Shown in pieces: positions 5,009 to 5,326 of a stretch of 5,326 nt of DNA (positions are counted from its first letter, which is position 1; the number at the start of each line of letters is the position of its first letter). Below the pieces are notes generated by a model that was given only the letters and a program-made list of their open reading frames with translations, searched no databases and was not told the DNA's origin. The stretch comes from Gammaproteobacteria bacterium (GTDB lineage Bacteria; Pseudomonadota; Gammaproteobacteria; Pseudomonadales; Azotimanducaceae): the NCBI GenBank assembly GCA_030430515.1, contig JAUIKX010000256.1:1-5326 (forward strand), read 5' to 3'. A program made the position numbers and the translations under genes.

Positions 5009-5326
5009 TCATGACAGGCTTCGTTTGCTTTTGGGAATGCCGATGGTGTGTCCGACCTGGGAAGGAACCTCCAGACGGCTGTGTTGTGCATACATGCTTT
5101 CAAGCCGGGAAATCACATCGGGTGGGAATGGCGAAGAGCGTCGGCTTTCCATGTCGACGTGCAGGCCAAGCTGCTCGGAAGTCGCAGCCAGGTAGCCTTC
5201 TGATGCGTGGTACATCTCTTCGAAAAAGTGCACCCGTTTGGCGTCGAAGTCGAGCAGACGGAAGTGCACCTCTATGGGATCGTCGAGGGACAGTTCCTGC
5301 AGGTAGTGCACATGCACTTCCATGGT
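5009..5326 (-). CDS. Thioesterase of the carnitine-dehydrogenase-associated hotdog type, 5' end outside window
   Basis: This is the C-terminal part (at least 105 residues) of a 4HBT-type hotdog thioesterase. Taking the ATG at 5323 as residue 1, recognisable family segments are VHVHYLQEL (3-11), LDFDAKRVHFFEEMYH (24-39), GYLAATSEQLGLHVDM (43-58) and the terminal GHTIGIP (91-97). These match the thioesterases encoded alone or fused to L-carnitine dehydrogenase, which are thought to hydrolyse betainyl-CoA or related acyl-CoAs. The ATG at 5323 is not the true start: the reading frame stays open to the window edge, and the conserved first strand and central helix of the hotdog fold (roughly 50 residues) are missing and should lie beyond 5326. 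The gene ends ten bases before the M20 peptidase gene, so the two are very probably co-transcribed. Substrate cannot be decided from this fragment. Confidence 0.82.
   Translation of the reverse strand, partial: TMEVHVHYLQELSLDDPIEVHFRLLDFDAKRVHFFEEMYHASEGYLAATSEQLGLHVDMESRRSSPFPPDVISRLESMYAQHSRLEVPSQVGHTIGIPKSKRSLS

Noticed and set aside
4999..5103. 35-residue N-terminal extension of the M20 peptidase from an ATG at 5103
   Set aside because: It overlaps the thioesterase coding region in another frame, and the signal anchor with its basic MKK start begins naturally at 4998.
5321..5323. ATG as the start of a complete 104-residue thioesterase
   Set aside because: The frame is open to the window edge and the N-terminal part of the hotdog fold is missing, so this Met is internal.
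1..5326. Previously undescribed defence, mobile or CRISPR-like system
   Set aside because: I see no nuclease, helicase, integrase, transposase, toxin-antitoxin pair, direct-repeat array or attachment site; the genes belong to metabolic or unknown exported families.

Overview
The window is a GC-rich, densely packed bacterial chromosomal segment with seven protein genes: five complete and two cut by the window edges. Gram-negative traits are plain: Sec signal peptides, an inner-membrane anchor, and enzyme families typical of Pseudomonadota. An aerobic, lipid-degrading gammaproteobacterium is plausible, but the sequence contains no taxonomic marker. I see no tRNA, rRNA, CRISPR array, insertion sequence or phage gene, and no stretch over 300 bases lacks a gene.

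Layout from left to right. (1) Bases 1-59, minus: the first 19 codons of a gene leaving the window, with a good ribosome binding site; possibly an alpha/beta hydrolase. (2) 98-811, plus: a membrane-anchored protein of unknown function that looks like two degenerate DUF1330-type ferredoxin-like repeats. (3) 1683-796, minus: a two-gene unit made of a tiny secreted or membrane protein followed three bases later by a methyltransferase of the ETF-beta lysine methyltransferase (METTL20/ETFBKMT) type. (4) 1768-2286, plus: an exported DUF1579-like protein, divergent from unit 3 across 84 bases holding overlapping promoter-like elements. (5) 2378-3523, plus: an acyl-CoA dehydrogenase resembling the small subunit of pimeloyl-CoA dehydrogenase, lacking the catalytic glutamate at both known positions. 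(6) 5326-3517, minus: a thioesterase of the type found with carnitine dehydrogenase (5' end outside the window), then a membrane-anchored M20 metallopeptidase resembling PM20D1/carboxypeptidase S.

Several genes share an acyl-group theme. An acyl-CoA dehydrogenase would normally pass electrons to ETF, the methyltransferase family modifies ETF-beta, the thioesterase acts on acyl-CoA or acylcarnitine-type thioesters, and the M20 enzyme resembles N-acyl amino acid hydrolases. This link is inferred from family membership and proximity. Both convergent gene pairs overlap at their 3' ends (16 and 7 bases), leaving no room for an ordinary terminator between them. I find no convincing new defence or mobile system. 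The most unusual points are the base-less dehydrogenase, the tandem-repeat membrane protein and the mini membrane protein coupled to the methyltransferase.
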